Counted from the first letter of the stretch, positions 54,579 through 62,851 are shown. The stretch is DNA of 64,000 nucleotides from Blastocatellia bacterium (GCA_035275065.1 DATENM010000068.1:22608-86607); one strand, 5' to 3'. Notes: a model not told the origin generated them from the letters alone. Numbers and translations are program-made.

Positions 54579-55448
54579 GTGTTCAACAAGAAGAGCGGTT
54601 ATCTCGCCTGTGCGCTGCTGCTGCTGCTTACGGCAGTCACGTCAGCGCAAACGCTGCAACGCGACATGGAGAAAGAGCAGCGCATCTGGCAAGCGCTACA
54701 AGCCATCGCGCCCGATATGGTCGAGACCTTTAAGGCAGCGACGGCGGCGCTCGACAAGAACGACTTTGCCGAAGCCGTGCGACTCTACGAACTCGTCTAC
54801 AAAAAAGCGCCGAACTATGACGTGGTGATGCGGCGGCTCGGCGGCTCGCTGGTGTTGAGCGGGCGCAACCAGGAAGGCTTCGCTTTGCTTGAAGCGGCGG
54901 TGAAGAAAAAAGAATCGGCGGAGAATTTTTTTAGTGTCGCGCAATTTCTGGCGATGCCGGCCGACGGCAGCCAGCCGCGCCGTGAAAACCTTGAACGCGC
55001 CCTGCCCTACGTCCGCCAGGCCGCCGACCTCAATCATGACAACGACCCGCGCTATCTCATCCTCTGGGCAATGATCTCGGTCAAGACGGGCCGCCTGGAG
55101 TACGTGCGGCAGGCCGCCGCGCGCCTGATGCAGACGCATCCCGACATCATGGAAACGCATTACTTCAACGCCTGGGTCGGGGTTGAAGACAAGGACTGGC
55201 GCAAGGTCGAAAGCGAGTTGCGGCAGGCGCAGGCGATGGGGCTGTCGCTGACGGCGGCTGAAGAAGTGCGCGACGCCGCCGGCTTGCGTTCGCGGGGGTC
55301 GGTCTGGCGTTATGTGCAGTACGCGCTTTATGCCATCGGCGCATGCCTTGTCGGGCTTGAGTTACTATTCGTGTTCCGCAGGGCTTCTTCGAAAAGAGCG
55401 CGGCGCCGGCTTGAAACCAGCGAGCCGGATGCGGTAGCCAGCCAGTAG
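54579..55448 (+). CDS. Exported TPR protein with C-terminal membrane anchor
   Basis: A 289-residue protein with GTG start after GGGAGC. Residues 1-24 are a signal peptide ending SAQT. TPR-like helices run from 30 to 215 (AALDKNDFAEAVRLYELVYKK, RLGGSLVLSGRNQEGFALLEAA, YFNAWVGVEDKDWRKVESELR). Residues 235-255 (VQYALYAIGACLVGLELLFV) are a transmembrane anchor followed by a basic cytoplasmic tail (RRASSKRARRRLE). It is held in the inner membrane with the TPR part in the periplasm. It could bind the TPR protein before it; function otherwise unknown. Confidence 0.72.
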   Translation: MFNKKSGYLACALLLLLTAVTSAQTLQRDMEKEQRIWQALQAIAPDMVETFKAATAALDKNDFAEAVRLYELVYKKAPNYDVVMRRLGGSLVLSGRNQEGFALLEAAVKKKESAENFFSVAQFLAMPADGSQPRRENLERALPYVRQAADLNHDNDPRYLILWAMISVKTGRLEYVRQAAARLMQTHPDIMETHYFNAWVGVEDKDWRKVESELRQAQAMGLSLTAAEEVRDAAGLRSRGSVWRYVQYALYAIGACLVGLELLFVFRRASSKRARRRLETSEPDAVASQ

Positions 55449-55483
55449 CGATTGCGCAAGAGGTAGCAAAAATTGCATAGCCG

Positions 55484-57031
55484 TCACAGGCGCGAAAGGA
55501 ACTCGCGCACGACTTCCTTCACGTCGCGCTTGTCGCCGTCAACGGCGTAATTCAAGCGCCGCATCTCGGCGTCGGTCAGGTGGCCGGCCAGCTGGTTCAC
55601 CGCCTCGCGGATTTGCGGGTAGCGGTCGAGCGTGTCACGGCGAAAGACCGGCGCGGCTTCGTAAGGCGGGAAGTAGTGGCGGTCGTCTTCGAGCTGCACC
55701 AGCCCCAGCCGATCAATCAGCCCATCGGTCGAGTTGCCGGCGATCAAATCCACCTGGCCCCGCGCTAATGCTTGATACGTTAAGGATAGGTCCATCTCGC
55801 GCGGCGGCTCGGCAAACTTCAATCCGTAAGTCCGCGCAAATCCCGGATAGCCATCTTCGCGTGACATGAAATCCTGGCCGAAGCCGGCACGCCATCGCGG
55901 CGCATAAGCCGCGGCCTGCGAGACCGTCTTCAAGCTCAAGCGCCGCGCCTCGTCGCCGCGCACCAGAATGGCGAACGTGTTATTGAAGCCGAGCGGCGCC
56001 AGCCATTCGCAACTGAACTGCTCGCCATAATCTCGCCGCACCTGATCGTAGACGGCGCGCGGGTCGCTGATGGGTTGATGCTTCAAGATGGCCGTGAAGG
56101 CCGTGCCGGTGTATTCGACGTAAGCGTCTATCTGCCCCGAAAGCAAAGCGCGATGCACGAGGTCGCCGCCCAGCTCGAATTGTCGCTCGACCTGAATATC
56201 CGTCTTCGACTCGATAGTCTGCGCCAGCAGCTCTGCGAGGATGAGCGACTCGGTGAAGTCTTTCGAGCCGACGACGATGTGGCGTGCGCTCGACGTACCG
56301 GCGTTGTGGCTGAAGAAGAAAACTGCTGCCACGATAATCACGGTCAGCCCCGCCGCCGCGATCAACCCGCCGATGGCTCTGCCGCCGTGCCGAGCGCCGG
56401 CCGCAAGCCTTCTTTCAACCCAGCCCAGCGCGAAATCGGCTCCCAGAGCCATTAACGCGGCAGGCAGGGCACCGGCCAGCACCAGTGTGTTGTTGCTGCC
56501 GCCGCCACGGAGGCCGCGAAAGATATAAACGCCGAGGCCGCCCGCGCCGATGGCGGCGGCAATTGTCGCCGTGCCGATGGCAATCACCGTCGCCACGCGC
56601 AAGCCGGCGATGATGACATTCATCGCCAGCGGCAGCTCAACCTGCGTCAGCATCTGGCGATCAGTCATGCCCAGGCCGCGCGCCGCTTCGCGCACTGCCG
56701 GGTCTACGCCGTTGATGCCGGTGAAGGTGTTGCGAATGATCGGCAGCAGCGAATAGAGAAACAGCGCGATGATAGCCGGCACGTAGCCGATGCCTTGTCT
56801 GCCGAGCAGTGGAATCAAAAAGCCGAATAGCGCCAGGCTCGGAATCGTCTGCAAGACGTTGGCCGTCGCCAGCACCGGCTTGCTGAGCGCGGGCCGCCGC
56901 GTCAACAAGATGCCAATCGGCACCCCGACCAGGGCCGCCGCGCCCGTCGCCACCATGACCAAAAGCAGGTGCTGCAAGACGAGTTGCAACACCTCGCCGC
57001 GGTTTTCGATGAAGAATCTGAGCAAAGACAT
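55484..57031 (-). CDS. Osmoprotectant-type ABC transporter permease fused to substrate-binding domain
   Basis: A 515-residue protein. Residues 1-215 are a permease with five to six membrane segments and the conserved EAARGLGMTDRQMLTQVELPLAMNVIIAGLR (EAA loop) and GLGVYIFRGL. Residues 240-515 are an OpuAC/ProX-like binding domain (IVVGSKDFTESLILAELLAQTIE, VEYTGTAFTAIL, IAGNSTDGLID). This fusion is known from glycine betaine/choline/carnitine and ergothioneine-type importers. The ATPase gene lies 80 bases upstream on the same strand, with a repeat element between. Substrate cannot be told from sequence. The ATG at 57031 has no strong Shine-Dalgarno because a repeat arm lies just upstream. Confidence 0.9.
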   Translation of the reverse strand: MSLLRFFIENRGEVLQLVLQHLLLVMVATGAAALVGVPIGILLTRRPALSKPVLATANVLQTIPSLALFGFLIPLLGRQGIGYVPAIIALFLYSLLPIIRNTFTGINGVDPAVREAARGLGMTDRQMLTQVELPLAMNVIIAGLRVATVIAIGTATIAAAIGAGGLGVYIFRGLRGGGSNNTLVLAGALPAALMALGADFALGWVERRLAAGARHGGRAIGGLIAAAGLTVIIVAAVFFFSHNAGTSSARHIVVGSKDFTESLILAELLAQTIESKTDIQVERQFELGGDLVHRALLSGQIDAYVEYTGTAFTAILKHQPISDPRAVYDQVRRDYGEQFSCEWLAPLGFNNTFAILVRGDEARRLSLKTVSQAAAYAPRWRAGFGQDFMSREDGYPGFARTYGLKFAEPPREMDLSLTYQALARGQVDLIAGNSTDGLIDRLGLVQLEDDRHYFPPYEAAPVFRRDTLDRYPQIREAVNQLAGHLTDAEMRRLNYAVDGDKRDVKEVVREFLSRL

Positions 57032-57036
57032 AAGGG

Positions 57037-57146
57037 GAAGGAGTCAGGAGTCAGAAGACAGAATGAAAAAGGAAGCCGGCGGCAGTGAGCAACCTCGTCG
57101 CGCCTCCTTCCTCATTCTAACTCCTGACTCCTGACTTCTGACTTCC
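57037..57146. repeat. Heptamer inverted-repeat element inside ABC gene end
   Basis: Left arm 57037-57064 (GGAGTCA/GAAGACA units); right arm 57114-57146 of complementary units. The right arm lies within the coding end of the ATPase gene and encodes its last residues. Confidence 0.8.
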
Positions 57147-57948
57147 GAGTTCTGACTTCCGATTCCAGCGTTTCCAAGAAGGCTTGCGCTTCGGGCTCAG
57201 TTGAATGCGTGAACGCGTCGGGCGTGTCGAGCGCCACCAGTTGCCCATCTTTGAACAGGCCGATGCGCGAGGCCAGCGCAAAGGCTTCGCGGATGTCGTG
57301 CGTGACGAAGACGATGGTCTTCTGCAAGCGCTCGGCCAGTTGTGCGAACTCGCGTTGCAGCTCGGCGCGCGTCAGCGGGTCGAGCGCGCCGAACGGCTCG
57401 TCCATTAAGATTACCGGCGGATCGGCGGCGAGCGCGCGGGCGACGCCGACGCGCTGGCGCTGGCCGCCCGACAGCTCACGCGGATAGCGCGCCGCGAACA
57501 CTTCGGGGTCGAGGCCGACAAGCGTGAGCAGCTCGCACACTCGCGCACGGGTGCGGTCTTCCGGCCAGCCTTCCAGTCGCGGCACCAGTCCGACGTTGCG
57601 CTCGACGGTGAAGTGCGGGAACAGGCCGGTCTCTTGAATCACGTAGCCGATGTGGCGGCGCAGGCGTATCGCATCCCAGTCGCACGTCGCTCGGCCTTCG
57701 ACGGCGACGGTGCCGGCGGTCGGATCATAGAGACGATTGATCAGCTTGAGGGTCGTCGTCTTGCCTGAGCCGCTGCGGCCCAGCAGCACGAGCGTTTCGC
57801 CGCGCCGGACGGCAAAGCTGACGCCATTGACGATCTGCTTGCCATTCATCGCTAACGCCACATCGCGAAATTCGATAACGGTCTCGATTGCGGATTGCGG
57901 ATTGCGGATTGCGGATTGCGGGAGTAAGCAAGCTTTCCGGTTCCGCAA
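57112..57948 (-). CDS. ATP-binding protein of the osmoprotectant-type ABC transporter
   Basis: About 278 residues from the TTG at 57948; the frame is open to 58029 and the true start is unclear. The core has Walker A GRSGSGKTT, Q-loop VIQETGLF, signature LSGGQRQRVGVARAL, Walker B VILMDEPFGALD and switch His THD. It matches OpuA/OpuC-type ATPases lacking CBS domains. Both ends are repeat-derived: the start runs through CCGCAAT heptamers (peptide QSAIRNPQSAI) and the last residues (SEVRTRKSEVRSQE) through AGTCAGG heptamers. It powers the permease-binding protein encoded next. Confidence 0.85.
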   Translation of the reverse strand: MRNRKACLLPQSAIRNPQSAIETVIEFRDVALAMNGKQIVNGVSFAVRRGETLVLLGRSGSGKTTTLKLINRLYDPTAGTVAVEGRATCDWDAIRLRRHIGYVIQETGLFPHFTVERNVGLVPRLEGWPEDRTRARVCELLTLVGLDPEVFAARYPRELSGGQRQRVGVARALAADPPVILMDEPFGALDPLTRAELQREFAQLAERLQKTIVFVTHDIREAFALASRIGLFKDGQLVALDTPDAFTHSTEPEAQAFLETLESEVRTRKSEVRSQELE

Positions 57949-58031
57949 TCCTGCATTCGCAACCCACACGCAAAAACAGTGCGTCAGGACCACCCCGATA
58001 ATCCGCGATCCGCGATCCGCAATCCGCAATC
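57886..58031. repeat. Heptamer inverted-repeat element (ATTGCGG units)
   Basis: Left arm 57886-57922 with five ATTGCGG units; right arm 57999-58031 with ATCCGCA/ATCCGCG units. It separates the divergent ABC ATPase and hpf genes, and the right arm ends just before the hpf ribosome site. Confidence 0.85.
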
Positions 58032-58046
58032 AAAGGAGACGAATAC

Positions 58047-58583
58047 ATGGAATTTGAATTCACCGGTCGTCACATGGACATCTCCCCGGCGATTGAGCAG
58101 TTGGCCCGGAAGGAGCTGGGAAAGCTCGACAAGATTCTCGATTCGACGCCCCTGCGCGCGCACGTCACGGTCACTTCCGAAAAACATCGCAAGGCCGCGG
58201 AGATCGTCGTCTACTGGCGCGATTCGGTCTTCACCGCAGTCGGCGAAAATACCGACGCCGGGCAATCGGTTACCTCGGCAGCGCAGCGCGTCGTCAAGCA
58301 GGCCATGCGCTTGAAAGAGAAGTTCAAGACGCGCAAGCGCAGCCGCGCCTCGGTCAAAGAAGTCGCGCCAGTTCCCGGCGGCAGCCTGCCGGCGGCGGCG
58401 GCGGCGGCGGCGCGCATCGTCCAGGAGCGGCGCTACCGCGTCAAGCCGATGACCCAGGAAGAGGCGGCGCTGCTGCTCGCGGATTCCGATGACCTCTTCA
58501 TCGTCTTCCGCGACGCCGAGTCGAATAAGGTCGGCGTGCTCTATAATCGCACCGACGGCAACTATGGATTGATCGAACCCTGA
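58047..58583 (+). CDS. hpf: Long-form ribosome hibernation-promoting factor
   Basis: A 178-residue protein. Residues 1-105 are the HPF/RaiA ribosome-binding domain (MEFEFTGRHMDISPAIEQLARKEL, VTVTSEKHRKAAEIVVYW). An Ala-rich linker lies at about 115-127. Residues 130-178 are the dimerisation domain of long HPF (RYRVKPMTQEEAALLLADSDDLFIVFRDAES, VLYNRTDGNYGLIEP). It forms 100S ribosome dimers in stationary phase. AAAGGAGACG precedes the ATG. It is followed by rapZ and EIIA(Man), as in many bacteria near rpoN. No rpoN is upstream; the ABC transporter genes are there instead. Confidence 0.93.
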   Translation: MEFEFTGRHMDISPAIEQLARKELGKLDKILDSTPLRAHVTVTSEKHRKAAEIVVYWRDSVFTAVGENTDAGQSVTSAAQRVVKQAMRLKEKFKTRKRSRASVKEVAPVPGGSLPAAAAAAARIVQERRYRVKPMTQEEAALLLADSDDLFIVFRDAESNKVGVLYNRTDGNYGLIEP

Positions 58584-58585
58584 AG

Positions 58586-58661
58586 CAGGGATTAGGGGCT
58601 GGGGACCAGGGGCTAGATTTTCTCTGGTCCCCGGCCCCCGGCCCCTAGCCCCCAGCCCCTG
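58586..58661. repeat. Heptamer inverted-repeat element (GGGGCT-type units)
   Basis: Left arm GGGGCTGGGGACCAGGGGCT; right arm CCCCGGCCCCTAGCCCCCAG. It lies between hpf and rapZ and ends four bases before the rapZ start codon, leaving no room for a normal ribosome site. Confidence 0.75.
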
Positions 58662-58665
58662 TTTT

Positions 58666-59541
58666 ATGAGTGTTTCTGTCGTCATCATCACGGGCGTGTC
58701 GGGGTCGGGGATGAGCTCGGCGCTCAAGGCGTTTGAAGACCTCGGCTACTTTGCCATTGATAACCTGCCGATCCAGCTCATCCCGACCTTCGTCCGCTTG
58801 TGCGACGAATCGAGCGAGATTGATCGCACCGCCTTTGTCGTTGACGTGCGCTCGCGCGAATTCCTCGGGCTGTTCCCGCATATCCACGAAGAGTTGAAGG
58901 GCAAAGGCGTCGCCGTCACCATCGTCTATCTCGAAGCCGACGACGACGTGCTGCTGCGCCGCTACAGCGAAACGCGGCGGCCCCACCCGCTGACGGATCA
59001 AACGGTGGTCGCCGCCATCCGCCAGGAGCGCGAGCTGCTTGCGCCGATCCGCGAGCTGGCGGATATTGTAATCGACACGACAGAGCTGACCGTGCATACG
59101 CTGCGCGACGTGATCAAGGATCGCTTCGCCGAGCGCGGCAGCGCTCACGAATTGAACGTGGCGATCTCGTCGTTCGGCTTCCGGCACGGATTGCCGCGCG
59201 GGTTGGATATGCTGTTCGACGTGCGCTTTCTGCCCAACCCGCACTTCGTGCCTGAGCTGCGCGCCCACACCGGGCGCGATCAGGAAGTGATCGATTATTT
59301 GGTGTCGCAAACCGAGGTCAATGAAACCATCGAGCGCTTCGTTGACTTGCTGACCTTTCTGCTGCCGCGCTTCACGCGCGAAGGCAAGAGCTATCTGAGC
59401 ATCGGCGTCGGCTGCACAGGGGGCCGCCACCGTTCGGTGATGATTGCCGACGCCATTCACGAGCGGCTCGCCGCCGCCGGCTTTAAAACCCGCGTCGTCC
59501 ACCGCGACATCAGTAAGGACGAACAGCGGTACAAAACCTGA
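58666..59541 (+). CDS. rapZ: RNase adapter/nucleotide-binding protein RapZ
   Basis: A 291-residue protein. The N-terminal nucleotide-binding domain has GVSGSGMSSAL at 10-20, where the usual Walker A Lys is replaced by Met16. Then DNLPIQLIPTF, DVRSREFL, and VYLEADDDVLLRRYSETRRPHPL follow, all typical. The C-terminal domain keeps SFGFRHGLPRGLDMLFDVRFLPNPH and SIGVGCTGGRHRSV. In enterobacteria RapZ guides RNase E to GlmZ RNA; elsewhere it senses UDP-GlcNAc or nucleotides. It is between hpf and EIIA(Man). The start codon is crowded by a repeat arm. Confidence 0.93.
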   Translation: MSVSVVIITGVSGSGMSSALKAFEDLGYFAIDNLPIQLIPTFVRLCDESSEIDRTAFVVDVRSREFLGLFPHIHEELKGKGVAVTIVYLEADDDVLLRRYSETRRPHPLTDQTVVAAIRQERELLAPIRELADIVIDTTELTVHTLRDVIKDRFAERGSAHELNVAISSFGFRHGLPRGLDMLFDVRFLPNPHFVPELRAHTGRDQEVIDYLVSQTEVNETIERFVDLLTFLLPRFTREGKSYLSIGVGCTGGRHRSVMIADAIHERLAAAGFKTRVVHRDISKDEQRYKT

Positions 59542-59549
59542 GAGGAGAA

Positions 59550-59649
59550 AGAAGTCAGGAGTCAGGAGTCAAGAGTCAGAATGGAAAAGCTGAGGTGATA
59601 GCCGACTTCCCTTTCCATTCTGGCTTCTGACTCCTGACTCCTGACTTCT
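59550..59649. repeat. Heptamer inverted-repeat element (AGTCAGG units)
   Basis: Left arm 59550-59584 (GAAGTCA GGAGTCA GGAGTCA AGAGTCA) and right arm 59615-59649, complementary over about 34 bases. Located between rapZ and the EIIA gene. Confidence 0.85.
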
Positions 59650-59656
59650 CCGAAGA

Positions 59657-60064
59657 ATGATTGGTGGAGTCATCGTCACACATGGCCAATTGGCCAACGA
59701 GCTGGTCTCGGCGGCAGAGATGATCGTCGGCGAGATTCATCACATTACCGCCGTCTCCATCGGCTGGCACGACGACGTAGACGTTGCCCGTCAGGAGATC
59801 GAGCGCGCCATCCAGCGCGTTGATACAGGCAACGGCGTGCTGTTGCTGACCGATATGTTCGGCGGCACGCCGACCAACATCGCCGCTAGCTTTCTCGGCC
59901 AGGCCGCCGTCGAGATCGTCACCGGCGTCAACCTGCCGATGGTCATCAAGATGGTCACACAGCAGCAGGACGAGCCGCTCAGCGAAGTCGCGCGGCGCGT
60001 GCGCGACGAAGGCCAGCGCCAGATTCATCTCACCAGCGACATTCTGACGCCCCATAAGAAATGA
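59657..60064 (+). CDS. PTS EIIA component of mannose family
   Basis: A 135-residue protein. The phosphorylatable His lies in VTHGQLANELV (His9). LLLTDMFGGTPTNIAA is the conserved loop of EIIA(Man). Single EIIA(Man) proteins without permease genes are common in non-enteric bacteria, where they act in regulatory phosphotransfer with HPr and HPr kinase. The neighbours hpf and rapZ support this. Its stop overlaps the start of oppD (ATGA), linking the PTS protein to a peptide transporter, an unusual junction. Confidence 0.92.
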   Translation: MIGGVIVTHGQLANELVSAAEMIVGEIHHITAVSIGWHDDVDVARQEIERAIQRVDTGNGVLLLTDMFGGTPTNIAASFLGQAAVEIVTGVNLPMVIKMVTQQQDEPLSEVARRVRDEGQRQIHLTSDILTPHKK

Positions 60065-61062
60065 GCAACAATCCGCCATTGCTCGAAGTCGCCGACCTGC
60101 GCGTTCACTTTCGCACCGACGCCGGGACGGTGAAAGCGGTTGACGGCGTCAGCCTGTCGGTCGAAGCGGGCGAAACGCTCGGGCTGGTCGGCGAATCGGG
60201 CTGCGGCAAATCGGTGACCGCTTACGCCATCCTGCAACTGCTCACGGCGCCGCCGGCGCAGTATGCCGGCGGCGAGATTCGCTTTCGCGGCGAAAACCTC
60301 TTAACGCTCGATGAGCGCCGGCTGCGCCGCATCCGCGGCAACCTCATCTCAATGATCTTTCAGGAGCCGATGTCGTCGCTCAACCCGATCATGAGCGTCG
60401 GGCGGCAGATCACCGAAGTCATCCTTGAGCACGAGTCGGTGACCAGGCAAGCAGCGCGCGCCCGCGCCCTTGAGATGTTGCGGCGGGTTCACATCCCTTC
60501 GCCGGAAACGCGCTTCAACGAGTACCCGCATCAGATGTCGGGCGGCATGAAGCAGCGCGCGATGATCGCCATGGCGCTCGCCTGCAAGCCGCAGTTGTTG
60601 ATCGCCGATGAGCCGACGACGGCGCTCGACGTGACCATCCAGGCGCAGATTCTCGACCTGCTCAACGAGCTGCAAAGCGAGATGGGCATGAGCGTCTTGC
60701 TGATTACGCACGACCTCGGCGTCGTCGCCGAAACCTGCGACCGCGTCGCCGTGATGTACGCGGGCCGCATTGTCGAAGAAGCGCCGGTCGGCCATCTGTT
60801 CGAGCGCCCGCGTCACCCGTACACCCACGGCCTGTTTCGCTCGCTACCGTCCTTGAACGAGCGGCAAGCGCGGCTCGCGGCGATCCCCGGCTCGGTGCCG
60901 AGCCCGCTCGACTTCCCTTCCGGCTGTCGCTTTCGCACGCGCTGCGGGATGGCGCAGGAAGTTTGTAAGCAAGAGCCGCCTCTGCGCGAGATTGGCGCAG
61001 GCCGCCTGGCGGCCTGTCACTTCGCCGAGCAGGTCGGCGAGACCGCGCGCGGCTCCGCCTGA
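60061..61062 (+). CDS. oppD: Oligopeptide/dipeptide ABC transporter ATPase, OppD type
   Basis: A 333-residue ATPase. GESGCGKS is Walker A, QEPMSSLNP the Q-loop, MSGGMKQRAMIAMAL the signature, LLIADEPTTALD Walker B and ITHD the switch. The C-terminal oligopeptide-transporter motif (RHPYTHGLFRSLPSL...CRFRTRCGMAQEVCKQEPPL) has the Cys residues that may hold a 4Fe-4S cluster in OppD/F. Together with OppF it forms the heterodimeric ATPase. The permease and binding protein genes are not in the window. Its ATG overlaps the stop of the EIIA gene. Confidence 0.93.
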   Translation: MSNNPPLLEVADLRVHFRTDAGTVKAVDGVSLSVEAGETLGLVGESGCGKSVTAYAILQLLTAPPAQYAGGEIRFRGENLLTLDERRLRRIRGNLISMIFQEPMSSLNPIMSVGRQITEVILEHESVTRQAARARALEMLRRVHIPSPETRFNEYPHQMSGGMKQRAMIAMALACKPQLLIADEPTTALDVTIQAQILDLLNELQSEMGMSVLLITHDLGVVAETCDRVAVMYAGRIVEEAPVGHLFERPRHPYTHGLFRSLPSLNERQARLAAIPGSVPSPLDFPSGCRFRTRCGMAQEVCKQEPPLREIGAGRLAACHFAEQVGETARGSA

Positions 61063-61068
61063 AACGCA

Positions 61069-62058
61069 ATGGACGATTTGCTGATAGTCGAAAACCTGGT
61101 GAAGCATTACCCGATACGCAAAGGCGTGGTGCCGCGCGTCATCGGGCAGGTGCGCGCCGTGGATGGCATTTCCTTTACCATCCGGCGAGGTGAGACGCTG
61201 GGGTTGGTCGGCGAGTCGGGCTGCGGCAAGACGACGGCGGGGCGCACGATTCTCCGTTTGATCGAGCCGACTGCCGGGCGCGTCGTCTTTGATGGCCGCG
61301 AGGTGTTCGGCTTAAGCTCGCGCGAGCTGCGCCAGTTGCGCCGCGAGATGCAGATCATCTTTCAAGACCCCTTCGCCTCGCTCAACCCGCGAATGACCGT
61401 CGGCGCGATGCTCGGCGAACCGCTGCGCGTGCATCGCCTCGTCGAAGCGCAAGCCGGCGCGCGCGCCACGGGCCAGGCGGTGCGCGAGCGTGTGGCAGAG
61501 TTGCTTGAGCTTGTCGGGCTCAGCGCCGATTATCAGGGCCGTTACCCGCACGAGTTTTCCGGCGGCCAGCGCCAGCGCCTTGGCATCGCCCGCGCCCTGG
61601 CACTCAACCCGAAGTTCATTGTCTGTGACGAGGCCGTGTCGGCGCTCGACGTTTCGATTCAAGCGCAAATCCTCAACCTGCTCAGCGACCTGCAACAGCA
61701 CCTCAACCTGACTTACCTGTTCATCGCCCATGACCTGGCGGTCGTCAAGCACATCACTGATCGTGTCGCGGTCATGTATCTCGGCGAGATTGTCGAGGAG
61801 GCTGATACGGAAGAGATTTTCGCGCGCCCGCTGCACCCGTACACGCAGGCGCTGCTGGCGGCGATTCCGGTGCCGGTGCCGAAAACGCGCCGCGCGCCGC
61901 ACAAGCTCGAAGGCGACGCGCCGACGCCCGCCGCCCCGCCCGCCGGGTGCCGCTTTCACACGCGCTGCCCGATGGCCATAGACGACTGCAAGAGCGCCCG
62001 CCCGCCGCTGACCGAGATCACTCCCGGCCACCGCGTCGCCTGTATTCGCGTGGAATAA
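61069..62058 (+). CDS. oppF: Oligopeptide ABC transporter ATPase, OppF type
   Basis: A 329-residue ATPase, six bases after oppD. The start MDDLLIVENLVKHYPIRKGV is typical of OppF/DppF. GESGCGKTT, FQDPFASLNPRMTV, FSGGQRQRLGIARAL, FIVCDEAVSALD and IAHD are the ATPase motifs. The C-terminal motif is RPLHPYTQALLAAIPVPVP...CRFHTRCPMAIDDC. It pairs with OppD. A CCTTTGTCC-type inverted repeat follows the stop and may act as terminator. Confidence 0.93.
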   Translation: MDDLLIVENLVKHYPIRKGVVPRVIGQVRAVDGISFTIRRGETLGLVGESGCGKTTAGRTILRLIEPTAGRVVFDGREVFGLSSRELRQLRREMQIIFQDPFASLNPRMTVGAMLGEPLRVHRLVEAQAGARATGQAVRERVAELLELVGLSADYQGRYPHEFSGGQRQRLGIARALALNPKFIVCDEAVSALDVSIQAQILNLLSDLQQHLNLTYLFIAHDLAVVKHITDRVAVMYLGEIVEEADTEEIFARPLHPYTQALLAAIPVPVPKTRRAPHKLEGDAPTPAAPPAGCRFHTRCPMAIDDCKSARPPLTEITPGHRVACIRVE

Positions 62059-62122
62059 TCCTTTGTCCTTCGTTCATCACTGCCTGTGTCATCACCAATG
62101 AGCAGCGACGAAGGACAAGGGC
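62059..62122. repeat. Inverted repeat after oppF
   Basis: TCCTTTGTCCTTCGT at 62059-62073 and ACGAAGGACAAGGG at 62108-62121. Convergent gap between oppF and the NYN gene. Confidence 0.6.
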
Positions 62123-62128
62123 GAAGGG

Positions 62129-62851
62129 TTAATCGGTCGCTTGCGTGCCTGCCGGCTGTGGCTGCTCTTCTTCGTCCTGCACGCGAACGAAGCCGCCGGT
62201 CGGCAGGCTGTTCGGGTTGAGGTTGCCGGTCACCGGCGCGCTGCCATTGAGGTGATTGGCGTTCAGATTGCCGGTGTTCAGGCTGCCCGTGCTCAGGCTG
62301 CCGCTGGGGCGCGTCTGCACCGAATGCCCGTGATGGTTGTTGTTGTGGTAGTGATTGTAGCGGCTCTCGGATTTGCAGATCGAATCGAGGTGCGAATCCA
62401 GCTCGATGAACTGGTCGGCCACATCGATCAACCGAGGGCTGGTGTTGCTGCGAAAACCCGCCAGCTCGACCCGCACGCCTTTGTAGGCGACGGCATTGAT
62501 GGCGTAAGCAAAGTCTTCGTCGCCCGATACCAGCACCGCCGTGTCGTATTTGTCGGCGAGCGAGAGCATGTCAACGGCGATCTCGACGTCGAGATTCGCC
62601 TTCTTGGTGCCGTCGGCGTAAGTCTTCAATTCTTTCTCAACCACGCGATAGCCGTTGCGCCGCATCCAGAGCAAAAAGCCCTGCTGGCGCTCGGCCTTCT
62701 CGTCTACGCCGGTGTAAAAAAAAGCCCGCAGCAATGGCGAATCGTTGCGTAGGAAGTTCAAAAACTTAGCATAGTCTATTTCGACACCGACCGATCTCGC
62801 TGCGTGGAACAGATTGTTACCATCAATGAAAATCGCTATTTTTCCGCGCAT
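62129..62851 (-). CDS. NYN-domain (LabA/DUF88) putative RNase
   Basis: A 240-residue protein. Residues 1-165 are a NYN/PIN-like nuclease domain: IAIFIDGNNLFHAAR (Asp10), KKANLDVEIAVDMLSLAD and VLVSGDEDFAYAINAVAYKG supply the acidic metal ligands. A His/Asn-rich stretch (YNHYHNNNHHGH) is followed by a tail of five-residue repeats (SLSTG SLNTG NLNAN HLNGS, and NLNPN SLPTG). That tail looks like a short pentapeptide-repeat or Asn-rich interaction segment. LabA-type proteins act in RNA metabolism; the cyanobacterial one feeds into clock output. AAAAGGATT precedes the ATG. The tail is unusual for the family. Confidence 0.82.
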   Translation of the reverse strand: MRGKIAIFIDGNNLFHAARSVGVEIDYAKFLNFLRNDSPLLRAFFYTGVDEKAERQQGFLLWMRRNGYRVVEKELKTYADGTKKANLDVEIAVDMLSLADKYDTAVLVSGDEDFAYAINAVAYKGVRVELAGFRSNTSPRLIDVADQFIELDSHLDSICKSESRYNHYHNNNHHGHSVQTRPSGSLSTGSLNTGNLNANHLNGSAPVTGNLNPNSLPTGGFVRVQDEEEQPQPAGTQATD

